From: Aeromicrobium massiliense JC14
Lineage (GTDB): Bacteria > Actinomycetota > Actinomycetes > Propionibacteriales > Nocardioidaceae
Direction of reading: 5' to 3'
NCBI RefSeq assembly: GCF_000312105.1
Contig: NZ_HE978638.1
Coordinates: forward strand, 175,816 to 239,815
DNA: 64,000 bases
A program made the translations under genes and the position numbers. How positions within the stretch are numbered: the first letter of the stretch is position 1; the number at the start of each line of letters is the position of its first letter. Under the pieces are notes generated by a model. That model searched no databases. It was not told the DNA's origin and saw nothing but the letters and a program-made list of their open reading frames with translations. Shown piece by piece: positions 55,861 through 64,000 of the stretch.

Positions 55861-56846
55861 GGCTCGACGCCGACGCGGACGAGCGCCCGCTCGAGGCGCG
55901 AGCCGAACGCATCGGCGATCGAGAGCAGGAACGTCTCGGTGAGGTGGTGGGAGTCGCGGTAGCGCAGGATGCCGTCGGCCACGGACTCGCACCGACGGTC
56001 GCTGGAGCACATCAGGTTGTTGATCGACATCGCGGTGCCCTGGTCGAGACCGTCGAGGATGACGTCCATCCCGGCCGAGGTCCAGACCAGCTCGGGGTCG
56101 CTGACCGTGTCGCCCGTGATGTCGCAGCGGGAGGGGTCCCGACGGTTCTTCTCGACGCAGACGGCGACGTCGTCGGCGGACTCGGCGCGCGGCGTGGCCC
56201 GCAGCACGACGGACGGCACGCCCGTGCGCTCCAGCGCGTCGTGGATCCCCTCGGCCATCAGGGTCCGCTGCTCGTCGCCGGAAAGACCGCGGCCGAACTG
56301 CGGCACCTTCAGCTTGTACAGCGCGGTGAACACCGCGTCAGGCTTCAGCCGGTCGATCTTGCGCAGGGCGTTGCGGTTCCAGTCCTCGCACGCCTTCCAG
56401 GACGCGTTGGGGTTCGGGCCCCCGGCGAGCTGGGCGGTGCTGAACGCGCACGCCGACTTGGTCATGCTCACGACGCGCCACCCGCGGTCCTTGCCCACGC
56501 GGTCGAGCACGGACAGGTACTGCTCGGTCTTGGAGTCGCCGACGGCGACGATTTCGACGTCGCCCTGGGGGTCGCCGAAGACGCAGGTCAGGACCTTGCT
56601 GCTGCGCTTGTCCTGGTGGCAGGTGCGGTCGCCGTAGCTGATCTGGTCCTCGGTCGCCCGGCGCGGGTCCGGGGTGATCTGCGCCGCCGCCGTGCTCGGT
56701 TCCGGCGAGGGGGAGGGCGGTGCCGTGGTCGCGCTCGGAGAGGTCGAGGTCCCCGGATCGTCCCCTCGGTCGGTGGACGGGGCGGCCGAGCACGCTGCCA
56801 GGAGCAGACCCACGACGACGAGCGGGACGAGGGCACGGGTCTTCAC
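55857..56846 (-). CDS. SGNH-domain lipoprotein (upstream paralogue)
   Basis: A 329-aa lipoprotein with lipobox LAAC (about residue 20), a Ser/Pro/Thr-rich linker (about 22-60) that the paralogue lacks, and an SGNH domain: ISYGDRTCHQ, VAVGDSKTEQYL with nucleophile Ser, SMTKSACAF, and YRDSHHLTETF. I chose the GTG at 56846, which has GGAGGT upstream and starts right before the signal peptide; an ATG 30 codons earlier is in frame. It is divergent from the GT2-glycerophosphotransferase gene 92 bp away. It may modify the polymer that enzyme makes. Confidence 0.82.
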   Translation of the reverse strand: MKTRALVPLVVVGLLLAACSAAPSTDRGDDPGTSTSPSATTAPPSPSPEPSTAAAQITPDPRRATEDQISYGDRTCHQDKRSSKVLTCVFGDPQGDVEIVAVGDSKTEQYLSVLDRVGKDRGWRVVSMTKSACAFSTAQLAGGPNPNASWKACEDWNRNALRKIDRLKPDAVFTALYKLKVPQFGRGLSGDEQRTLMAEGIHDALERTGVPSVVLRATPRAESADDVAVCVEKNRRDPSRCDITGDTVSDPELVWTSAGMDVILDGLDQGTAMSINNLMCSSDRRCESVADGILRYRDSHHLTETFLLSIADAFGSRLERALVRVGVEP

Positions 56847-56938
56847 GGCAGGGACTACCTCCAGGCCCTCGGGAGGGGCACGACGACATAGAGTGAGCGG
56901 TGCTGTCCAGCATAGTGAGTCCTCTGAAGGAGACATGC

Positions 56939-59593
56939 ATGGCGAAGACCCCGACCTACGCGGTGGTGGTCCCGGTCTACAACACGGCGCGATACCTGCC
57001 CGACCTGCTCGACTCCCTGGAGCGCCAGACCGTCGGCATGGACGACCTCGAGATCGTCCTGGTGGACGACGGCTCCACCGACGAGTCGGCCGCCGTCATC
57101 GACGCCTTCGCCGCCAAGTGGCCCGACCACGTCGTGGCGCTGCACCTCGAGAATGGGGGCGTCGCGGCTGCCCGCAACGCCGGCATGCGCCGGGCGACCG
57201 CCCCGTGGATCACCTTCCCCGACTCCGACGACAAGCTCTCGGACGACTACTTCGAGCAGATGACGCTGGTGCGCGAGCAGTGGCCGGACGTCCCGTTCCT
57301 CGCCGCACCGATGAAGATCTGGATCGAGGAGGAGGACGTCGTCCGCGACATCCACCCGATGCGGCGCAAGTTCGCGTTCGGCAACCGTCGCGTCGACCTG
57401 GACCTCTCGCCCGAGCTGATCCAGATGAGCGCGGCGTCGGCGGTGTTCGACCGGTCGGTCCTCGAGACCAGCGGGCTGGAGTTCGACGGCCGGGTCGTGC
57501 CGCGCTTCGAGGACTCGCACTTCCTCGGCGCTTTCCTGCTGGCCTGCGACAAGCCGCTCGTGGGCCTCGTCTCCACGGCGGCGTACCTGTACCGCCGCCG
57601 GGCCGACGGCACGTCGACGATGCAGACCGGGCACCGCAACGAGCGCATCTACACCGACGTGCCTCGCTTCGGCACCATCGACCTGCTCCAGCGGGGCGCC
57701 GCCAGGAGCGTCCGGGCCCCGTACTGGATCCAGTACATGGTCCTGTACGACCTGCTGTGGCTGTTCAAGGACGACCAGCGCGCCCAGTCCCACACGGCGT
57801 CCATCTCGCCAGACGCCTCGCGCGTATTCCACGAGCACATGCGGACCATCGCCGGGCTGCTGTCGCGTGAGATCGTGGAGTCCTTCGAGGTCACGGGCGT
57901 CCCGTGGTGGATGCGGGAGTTCTTCCTCTTCGGCACCGAGGAGGGTGACCACCGGTCCGCCGAGGTCGAGGTCGCGGGGGTCGACGACGCCCGTGGGCTG
58001 GTGTGCCTGACGTACCGGTACACCGGCGAGCCGCCCCGCGAGGAGATCTTCGTCCGCGGCCGTTCCGCCGAGGCCCGGTACTCCACCACGCGTCAGCTCT
58101 GGCTCATGGGCCGTCTGGTGATGCGCGAGCGGGTCCTGTGGGTCTCGTCGGCCGGACGCGTCCAGCTGCGCCTCGACGGTGAGGTGCAGCGACTGGTCCG
58201 TCCCGGTGAGGTGCGCAACCGCTACCGGCTGCGTCCCTTCGAGGTGCGCGACATGGTCGAGCAGGTGCAGTCGCTCCGTCCGGAGCACCTGCGCGACCGC
58301 GTGCCGCTCTGGCGCCGCCTGCGGCAGTCGCTGCGCGAGGAGCGCCAGCCGAAGCCCGAGGTGCGTCCGCGCTGGCACGACCGCCTGCTGCGCTCGTGGC
58401 CGGTCCGCCGTCCCTTCAGCCACGCCTGGGTGCTCATGGACCGCGACATGGACGCCGACGACAGCGCCGAGGTGCTGTACCGCTGGCTGCGCCGCACCAA
58501 GCCGAACGTGAACGCCTTCTACGTCCAGAACCGGCGCTCGTCGGACTGGGACCGGCTCAAGAAGGACCGTTCAGTCCGGCTGCTGCGCTACGGCTCGTGG
58601 GCCTGGCGCGCGGCGCTGGTGAACGCCGACCACCTGGTGTCGTCCCACATCGACCGGTACGTCGTGGACCCGCTGCCGCGGGCGCGCTACGGCCCGCCGC
58701 ACTGGCGCTACACGTTCCTGCAGCACGGCGTCATCAAGGGCGACATCTCGCGCTGGCTGAACCTCAAGGACATCGACGTGTTCGTCACGTCGACCCAGGA
58801 CGAGTACGACTACATCGCCGGTGACTCCCCGTTCAAGTTCTCCCCGCGCGAGGTGCGGCTGACCGGGCTGCCCCGCTTCGACGACCTCCTGGCGGCCAGC
58901 GAGCGGGTGGCCGACGGCGACCGCAACCTCGTCGTCGTCATGCCCACGTGGCGCGAGTACCTCAGCGGACGCTCGCTGGGTGCCACGAACGAGCGCGCGC
59001 ACCGCGACGACTTCATGGACAGCCGGTACGCCCAGGCGTGGCGCGCGTTCCTGTGCGACGAGCGGCTGCACGCCGCGGCCGACGAGCTCGGCCTGCAGAT
59101 CGCGTTCATGCCGCACCCGAACACCCAGCCGTACCTGGAGGACTTCGACCTCCCGGAGTCGGTCCGCCTGCTGCGGTACTCCGACGACAAGGTGCGTGAC
59201 GTCATCGCGCACGCGGCGATCATGGTGACCGACTACTCCTCGATCGCTTTCAACATGGCCTACCTCCACGGGCCGGTGGTCTACTTCCAGTTCGACCGCG
59301 ACGACTTCTACGGCTCGCACATCGAGCGGCCGGGCTACTTCGACTACGAGAAGAGCGGGTTCGGTCCGGTGACCCTCGAGGTCGACGAGACCGTCGACGC
59401 GGTGCTGGACGTGGCCCGCCGCGGGGGAGCCGCGCCGGACTACCTGGAGCGCATCCAGCGCACCTTCCCGGTCCGCGACGGGCGCAACTGCGAGCGCGTG
59501 TACCGGGCCATCGTCGAGACGACGCGTCCGCTGTCCGCCGGCCGCGCGGTCACGGCCGCCCCGGACGACGCCTGGAACGTGCCGACGGACTGA
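56939..59593 (+). CDS. Bifunctional GT2 - CDP-glycerol glycerophosphotransferase (TagF-like)
   Basis: An 884-aa protein with two catalytic modules. The GT2 domain is at about 1-330 (YAVVVPVYNTARYLPDLLDSLERQ, VLVDDGSTDES, NAGMRRATAPWITFPDSDD). The glycerophosphotransferase domain is at about 490-850, with SSHIDRYVVDP, FLQHGVIKGDISRWLN, TGLPRFDDLL, MPHPN and TDYSSIAFNMAYL, the TagF/TagB pattern. It would add sugars and polymerise glycerol-phosphate (or a similar polyol phosphate) onto a carrier, as in teichoic acid synthesis. The ATG is preceded by GAAGGAG. It is divergent from the SGNH lipoprotein pair and ends at a strong terminator. It is paralogous to the partial gene at 61702. Confidence 0.9.
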   Translation: MAKTPTYAVVVPVYNTARYLPDLLDSLERQTVGMDDLEIVLVDDGSTDESAAVIDAFAAKWPDHVVALHLENGGVAAARNAGMRRATAPWITFPDSDDKLSDDYFEQMTLVREQWPDVPFLAAPMKIWIEEEDVVRDIHPMRRKFAFGNRRVDLDLSPELIQMSAASAVFDRSVLETSGLEFDGRVVPRFEDSHFLGAFLLACDKPLVGLVSTAAYLYRRRADGTSTMQTGHRNERIYTDVPRFGTIDLLQRGAARSVRAPYWIQYMVLYDLLWLFKDDQRAQSHTASISPDASRVFHEHMRTIAGLLSREIVESFEVTGVPWWMREFFLFGTEEGDHRSAEVEVAGVDDARGLVCLTYRYTGEPPREEIFVRGRSAEARYSTTRQLWLMGRLVMRERVLWVSSAGRVQLRLDGEVQRLVRPGEVRNRYRLRPFEVRDMVEQVQSLRPEHLRDRVPLWRRLRQSLREERQPKPEVRPRWHDRLLRSWPVRRPFSHAWVLMDRDMDADDSAEVLYRWLRRTKPNVNAFYVQNRRSSDWDRLKKDRSVRLLRYGSWAWRAALVNADHLVSSHIDRYVVDPLPRARYGPPHWRYTFLQHGVIKGDISRWLNLKDIDVFVTSTQDEYDYIAGDSPFKFSPREVRLTGLPRFDDLLAASERVADGDRNLVVVMPTWREYLSGRSLGATNERAHRDDFMDSRYAQAWRAFLCDERLHAAADELGLQIAFMPHPNTQPYLEDFDLPESVRLLRYSDDKVRDVIAHAAIMVTDYSSIAFNMAYLHGPVVYFQFDRDDFYGSHIERPGYFDYEKSGFGPVTLEVDETVDAVLDVARRGGAAPDYLERIQRTFPVRDGRNCERVYRAIVETTRPLSAGRAVTAAPDDAWNVPTD

Positions 59594-59632
59594 CGCCGGT
59601 CGGACCGACCGGCCCACGGGCACGGGACGGGA

Positions 59633-59677
59633 ACGACGAAGGGGCCCCGCGCACGATGCGCGGGGCCCCTTCGTCGT
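59633..59677. terminator. Strong bidirectional terminator
   Basis: ACGACGAAGGGGCCCCGCGC (59633-59652), 5-nt loop ACGAT, and a perfect 20-nt complementary arm (59658-59677), between the convergent glycerophosphotransferase and Fn3-nuclease genes. The core GACGAAGGG...CCCCGC is shared with the hairpin at 47081. Confidence 0.85.
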
Positions 59678-59689
59678 GCTGCCGGCCGG

Positions 59690-61558
59690 TCAGGGCCGGG
59701 CGGGGACCTGCAGGTCGGTGACGATCAGGTTGTGGTCCGACGGCGGCGTCGAGGAGACCGAGCCGTCGTAGGAGACCACGTTCTCGAACCGGGTGCTGCC
59801 GGCGATGCCACGCGTCAGGATGTGGTCGATGCGCAGCCCGTAGCCGGACGGGTCCGGCGTGCGCGCCGTCAGCTTGTTGAAGCTGGCGTACTGCAGGTTG
59901 ACCGGCGCCTGGCTCGCGGCCGAGTCGTAGAACCCGGACCGGACGAGGGTCGTCTGGGGGCCGGGCGTGCCCGCGGCCTGGCCCGCCGCCTCGTGGTAGA
60001 GCTGGGAGTTCAGGTCGCCGGCGATGACCACCGGGACGCCGTCCTCGGTGGCCGCGTCGACCTTCGTCCGGAGCTGCTGGGCGACCTGGCCCAGGCGCTT
60101 GGCGACCGCTGCGTTGTCGCCCACGTACGCCGGCAGGTGGACCGCCACGACGTAGAAGTCCTGGGCGGCGTCGGCCGCGCCGACGGGACGGAAGCGGGCC
60201 CACGGGACGTTCATGGTGTCCTGCTGCGTCGTCGTCATGGACTTCGCGTAGGTCAGGCCGAACACGCCCTTGGACTGCAGCGCGAGCTTGCTGCCGCGGT
60301 AGTAGATGCGGTTGCCCTGGTTGCTCTGCGGGTTCGGCGAGTAGACCGCCGACTCCGTGACCGCGAGGCCCGACAGGCGGCTGTCGAGGTCGTTCCAGGC
60401 GTGCATGCCGCCGGCGACGGCCTCCTGCACGGCCAGGACGTCGAGGTCCCGGACGTTGACGGCCGAGGCGAGACGCGGGGCGCGGGTCGACCAGGGGGCG
60501 GCGTCGGGGTTGCAGCCCTCGCACATGACGTTCCACGAGCCGACGCGCACGGGCAGGCCACTGGCCGGGGTGGTCGGCGTCGGCAGCGCCGCTCCGACGG
60601 TGCCGTGGCTGCTGCGCGGGGCCGCGTAGTCGCCCTTGGCGAAGCCGTTCTTGGCCCACAGCTGGACCCACAACGGGTTGCCGTAGGCCACGGAGGTGAG
60701 GTCGGCGTCGCGTGCGGGCACGGTGAGGGAGACCTTGGTGCCGGTCTTCTGCGTCTGCGCGGCCCACGGCGTCCAGCGCTTGATGCCGGTCAGCGAGCGC
60801 AGCGGCCCGACCGTCGCCTGCGCGTGGGTGCTGTCCGCGGTCTTCGACCAGGTGACCGTCACGCCGTTGGCGGCGGGGCGCACCGCGAAGGCGGACGAGC
60901 CGGACGGGAAGCTGGCGGGACGACGGGCTCGCAGCGCGACGTCGCGGACCGTCGACCAGCCGTCGGCCAGCGCGCCCTTGCGCGCCCGCACCTGCAGGTA
61001 GAGCGTGCGGCCCGGGGTGACGCCGCTGATCCAGGCCGACGTCGTCGTCACGGTGCGGTACCGCGCGCTGGTCATCTGCCGGCTGGTCGACCACTTGAGC
61101 TCGTAGCCGGTCACGTTCGTGGCGCGGTCCCAGCGCACGCGGATCGAGCGTCCGTCGAAGTCCTCACGGTCGACGCGGATGCCCTTCAGGGGCGTGGTGA
61201 TGGCGGTCTGTCCCACGGCGGTCGGCGACCAGCGGCCGCGCTTGGAGCCGTTGACGCCGCGGACGCGCACGTAGTAGCGGGTGCCGGGACGAAGCTTCTG
61301 CACGAGCGCCGAGCGCTGCGAGCGGGTCGTGGAGCCCGCGCCGGCGAACGTCGACCGGGTGGACCACTGGACCTGGTAGCGCTTCGCCCGCGACGCCGAG
61401 GCGTACGACACGGTGAACGAGGTCGGCTTGGCGGCCGAGACCTTCGCCCAGCCGACCTTGGCCGGTGTCTTGGACGCGGCCTGGGCCGGCGCCGCGACCA
61501 ACGTCGCGGTGACGATCGCAGCCAGGATCCCGAGGACGGCGGACGTGCGTCTGGGCAC
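59690..61558 (-). CDS. Secreted Fn3-endonuclease/exonuclease/phosphatase family protein
   Basis: A 622-aa exported protein with a signal peptide (about 1-26). About three Fn3-like modules cover 30-320 (for example WSTRSTFAGA, RTRYYVRVRGVNG-type strands). The C-terminal EEP domain (about 335-620) has VRVGSWNVMCEG, VLAVQEAVAGG with the metal-binding Glu, VVAVHLP, VIAGDLNSQ, GLRIDHILTRG and SDHNLIVTDL. Likely an extracellular nuclease or phosphodiesterase, possibly one that scavenges phosphate from DNA or lipids; substrate unproven. The GTG has GGGAG upstream. It is convergent with the glycerophosphotransferase gene; the other glycerophosphotransferase gene lies upstream on the same strand. Confidence 0.85.
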   Translation of the reverse strand: MPRRTSAVLGILAAIVTATLVAAPAQAASKTPAKVGWAKVSAAKPTSFTVSYASASRAKRYQVQWSTRSTFAGAGSTTRSQRSALVQKLRPGTRYYVRVRGVNGSKRGRWSPTAVGQTAITTPLKGIRVDREDFDGRSIRVRWDRATNVTGYELKWSTSRQMTSARYRTVTTTSAWISGVTPGRTLYLQVRARKGALADGWSTVRDVALRARRPASFPSGSSAFAVRPAANGVTVTWSKTADSTHAQATVGPLRSLTGIKRWTPWAAQTQKTGTKVSLTVPARDADLTSVAYGNPLWVQLWAKNGFAKGDYAAPRSSHGTVGAALPTPTTPASGLPVRVGSWNVMCEGCNPDAAPWSTRAPRLASAVNVRDLDVLAVQEAVAGGMHAWNDLDSRLSGLAVTESAVYSPNPQSNQGNRIYYRGSKLALQSKGVFGLTYAKSMTTTQQDTMNVPWARFRPVGAADAAQDFYVVAVHLPAYVGDNAAVAKRLGQVAQQLRTKVDAATEDGVPVVIAGDLNSQLYHEAAGQAAGTPGPQTTLVRSGFYDSAASQAPVNLQYASFNKLTARTPDPSGYGLRIDHILTRGIAGSTRFENVVSYDGSVSSTPPSDHNLIVTDLQVPARP

Positions 61559-61701
61559 GGAGACTCCCTGAGGTGTTGAGCAGTGGGGACGGCGGTGCCT
61601 GTGAGTGATCGGCAGCACGGCACCGTATCCAAGACAACACGGCCCGGAATCCCGTTGTTCCGGGACTTCCTCGCTCGTGACCGCCCTCCGGCAGGGGCTC
61701 G

Positions 61702-64000
61702 CTACTCCTGGAGGGCGCCGGACCCGATGGCTCTGACGGCCTCGAACACCCGCCGGCTGTTGTCGGTGTCGCGGTGGGCGAAGGCCGCGGCGACGCGGGC
61801 CTCGTAGGTGCCGGACGTGCGTCCGGCCAGCAGTCCGTCCAGGGCGTCCAGCAACGTCTCGGGGGTGGTCGCGACCGGACCGAAGCCGTCGCGCTCGTAG
61901 TCGAACCAGCCGAGCCGCTCGGTGTGCCGTCCGCTGAAGAACGTCTCGCGGTCGAACTGGTAGTAGGCGGTCGGACGTCCCAGGTAGGCCATGTCGAACG
62001 GCACGGAGCTGTAGTCGGAGACCATCAGCCGGCTCTCGCTGAAGACCCGCTGGACGTCGGCGTCCTCCGGGACCACCTCGACCCCGGCCGGCAGGTCGCT
62101 CCCGGCGAGCTCGTCGCGCAGGTTGGGGTGCGGCATGAGCGTCGGCGTCAGCCCGTGGGCGGCGCACAGGTCGTGCAGGCGGGGGGACGCCAGGAGCCCG
62201 AGCCAGGCGTGCCAGAACTCGCTGTCGTCGAAGGCCACGCGGTCCACGACGCCGGGACGGTCGGTCAGGTAGCGGCGCCACGTCGGGGCGACCAGGAGCC
62301 GGTGGGGCGGGACGGTGCGCTCACGGTCCTTCTCGAGCAGCGTGTCGAGCCGCGGCATGCCGGTCAGCACGGCCTCGAGCGGGGTGACCCGGTACGGCCC
62401 GGGGCCGGCGAAGGCGGCGTGCTCGCGCGGCGTGGAGGCGACCAGCAGCGCCATGTCCTTCGTGTTGAGCCAGCGCGACACCTCGCCCTTCGTCACGCCG
62501 TGCTGCAGGAACGTGAAGTGCCAGCGCGGGGGACCGTGGCGCTCGACGTCGAGCGGGTCGGTGACGTCGCGACCGGCGTGGGAGGAGATCACGTGGTCGG
62601 CCAGGAGCAGCAGCTCCAGGTGCTCGGGCGTGCCCCGGTTCACGATCCGGAAGCCGTCGGCGCGCAGTCGTGCGTCGTCGTGGCACCCGGCGTCGATGAC
62701 GAACCACGCGTTGACCTCCGGCCGGTGCTCGCGCAGCCATCGGTACAGGGCCTCGGCGTTGTCACCGCCCTTCGCGACCCGGTCGGTCAGCAGCCACGCC
62801 CCGGCGAAGCGGTGCCGGCGCAGCAGCGGGCCGCGCAGCCGCCGGGCCAGCTCGGCGTCCGCGCGCTCCTCGACGGGGTCCAGCGGCGTGGACGCCTCCG
62901 CGTGGTCCAGTCGGCCGTGGCGTCGGCGCAGCCGCGGAGGCAGGAAGCGGGCCTGACGGTCGGTGAGCGTCGCCAGGACGCTGTCGCGGACGTCCTCGAC
63001 GCGGATGCCGTCCGAGAACGCGGTGCGGCCCATGCGGATCGACATCTTCGCGCCGGCGACCTCGAGCCGGACGGGGCCCGCCGCCGGCGCCCACAGGATG
63101 CGCTCCTGGACCAGCAGCTGGCCGAGCAGGCGGTACTCGCGGACGGTGGTGGAGGCGGGCTCGAGCGTCCGGTCGCCGCTGACGAGACGCTCGTCGGGGA
63201 CCGCGCCGGAGAAGAAGTAGCGCAGCTGCACCAGGTCGCCGCGCACCTGGGTGGACACCCGGGCGCGGTTGCCGACCCGGTCGCCCTCGGCCAGGCCCCA
63301 GCGCAGGGCGGCCCGGACCCACACCGGCGGGGTGTGCGCCTTGTAGGCGGCCACGACGTCGTCGTCGAGCAGGGCGCGCACCTGGCGGGCCAGCGGCATG
63401 AACCGCTCGCCGACCTCGGACGGCATGAGCGCCGACCGCGCGTGGATGCGCTGGCCGGAGCGGAGCACCCAGCTGAAGGCGTAGATGACGACGTTCTGGA
63501 CCCACGGCGGGACGTGGCCGTGCAGGGCGGCGGCCTCCTGCAGGACGGCGAGGTGCCCGTGCTCGACCACGTCGGTGTAGGCGCGTGGGTCGTCCCAGGC
63601 GACCTGCATGCTGGAGCTGCGGTCGGCGCGCCGGCGGTACACGTAGTCGGTCGAGCCGACCAGGCCCAGGCGCGGCTCGGGCGAGCGCAGCAGGTAGCGC
63701 GTCACGAGGTGGGCGTCCTCGAAGTTGGGCCGCAGCCGCGGGTCGAAGACGAGCCCGTGCTCGAGCAGGCGGTCGCGGCGCAGGAGCGCCGAGTTCGTGC
63801 GCATCTGCACGACCTGCGGCTCCTCGCGCAGCGACACGACCCGGTCGCCGCCGTCGAACTTGGCGTTCAGCCGCCCGTCGTCGCCGATCGTCCCGGACTC
63901 CTCGTCGAAGTGCATGATCCGCGTGACGTAGGCGTCGGCCACGGGCTCGGGGCCCATGAACCGGTCGAGCGTCTCGAAGTAGTCGTCGCGCACCCAGTCG
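61702..64000 (-). CDS. GT2 - glycerophosphotransferase fusion (5' end outside window)
   Basis: At least 765 codons; the start is beyond the right edge. The visible part begins inside the GT2 domain at DWVRDDYFETLDRF, which lines up with LSDDYFEQMTLV about 100 residues into the paralogue at 56939. It continues through the same linker into the glycerophosphotransferase domain, with SSHAGRDVTDP, FLQHGVTKGEVSRWLN, TGMPRLDTLL, MPHPN and SDYSSVPFDMAYL. Probably a second teichoic-acid-type polymerase with different specificity. GTG codons near 63993 are internal and are not the start. It precedes the Fn3-nuclease on the same strand by 143 nt. Confidence 0.9.
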   Translation of the reverse strand, partial: DWVRDDYFETLDRFMGPEPVADAYVTRIMHFDEESGTIGDDGRLNAKFDGGDRVVSLREEPQVVQMRTNSALLRRDRLLEHGLVFDPRLRPNFEDAHLVTRYLLRSPEPRLGLVGSTDYVYRRRADRSSSMQVAWDDPRAYTDVVEHGHLAVLQEAAALHGHVPPWVQNVVIYAFSWVLRSGQRIHARSALMPSEVGERFMPLARQVRALLDDDVVAAYKAHTPPVWVRAALRWGLAEGDRVGNRARVSTQVRGDLVQLRYFFSGAVPDERLVSGDRTLEPASTTVREYRLLGQLLVQERILWAPAAGPVRLEVAGAKMSIRMGRTAFSDGIRVEDVRDSVLATLTDRQARFLPPRLRRRHGRLDHAEASTPLDPVEERADAELARRLRGPLLRRHRFAGAWLLTDRVAKGGDNAEALYRWLREHRPEVNAWFVIDAGCHDDARLRADGFRIVNRGTPEHLELLLLADHVISSHAGRDVTDPLDVERHGPPRWHFTFLQHGVTKGEVSRWLNTKDMALLVASTPREHAAFAGPGPYRVTPLEAVLTGMPRLDTLLEKDRERTVPPHRLLVAPTWRRYLTDRPGVVDRVAFDDSEFWHAWLGLLASPRLHDLCAAHGLTPTLMPHPNLRDELAGSDLPAGVEVVPEDADVQRVFSESRLMVSDYSSVPFDMAYLGRPTAYYQFDRETFFSGRHTERLGWFDYERDGFGPVATTPETLLDALDGLLAGRTSGTYEARVAAAFAHRDTDNSRRVFEAVRAIGSGALQE

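Noticed and set aside
59690..62281. 863-aa version of the Fn3-nuclease
   Set aside because: The extra 241 residues are antisense-like frame over the neighbouring gene. The GTG at 61558 has a ribosome-binding site and begins a signal peptide.

Overview
The window is about 70% G+C, with GTG and TTG starts, many 4-base stop/start overlaps and long antisense reading frames. Gene content and order (folC-DUF4233, rne-rplU-rpmA-obgE-proB, nadD-rsfS-histidine phosphatase, type-2 ValRS, LpqY-like sugar transporter) point to a chromosome of an actinomycete, most likely Nocardioidaceae/Propionibacteriales (Nocardioides or Aeromicrobium-like). The taxon is inferred from gene content only. There is no rRNA operon, IS element, prophage or CRISPR array. 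One tRNA gene, tRNA-Ala(GGC), is present. No stretch longer than 300 bases lacks a gene.

Layout. 1-4421 (minus): 3'-truncated valS and an MMPL exporter. 4571-7881 (plus): folC, a DUF4233 membrane protein, a metallophosphoesterase and a stand-alone ParB-like protein. 7909-13907 (minus): a GH13 alpha-glucosidase followed by a complete sugar ABC importer (lipoprotein, two permeases, ATPase) that resembles LpqY-SugABC. 13946-18587: ndk, then a LuxR-type two-component system divergent from a second MMPL exporter. 18650-24363: two radical-SAM-associated proteins separated by a 53-aa ORF, a secreted SGNH hydrolase with Fn3 domains and an MFS transporter. 24523-30859: RNase E/G, L21, L27, Obg and ProB. 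30856-35890: FUSC protein, proA, alpha/beta hydrolase, 50-aa membrane protein, nadD, rsfS, histidine phosphatase and tRNA-Ala.

36065-46978 is the most unusual part: an expanded phosphate-uptake cluster, pstC-pstA-anchored PstS-854-aa anchored PstS-like protein-sortase-fold protein-(PHO box)-PstS with Ig-like domains-pstB-lytic transglycosylase. The sortase-fold protein has Arg where the catalytic His belongs and Ala where the catalytic Cys belongs, so it looks like a pseudo-sortase. Two near-identical PhoP boxes, each exactly 27 nt from a -10 hexamer, precede pstC and the second pstS. phoU is absent. I infer a phosphate-starvation surface module in which membrane-tethered PstS-type proteins, a non-catalytic sortase scaffold and a wall hydrolase work with the PstCAB pump.

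47131-64000 is an envelope region: M13 metallopeptidase, siderophore-interacting protein, an IspD/TarI cytidylyltransferase, three glycosyltransferases, an orphan 191-aa protein, a tandem pair of SGNH-type lipoproteins, two large GT2-glycerophosphotransferase (TagF-like) fusions and a secreted Fn3-nuclease between them. This is consistent with synthesis and modification of a teichoic-acid-like or other phosphodiester-linked surface polymer.

Many genes appear leaderless: a TANNNT -10 hexamer lies 6-8 nt before the start codon, which helped decide several starts.
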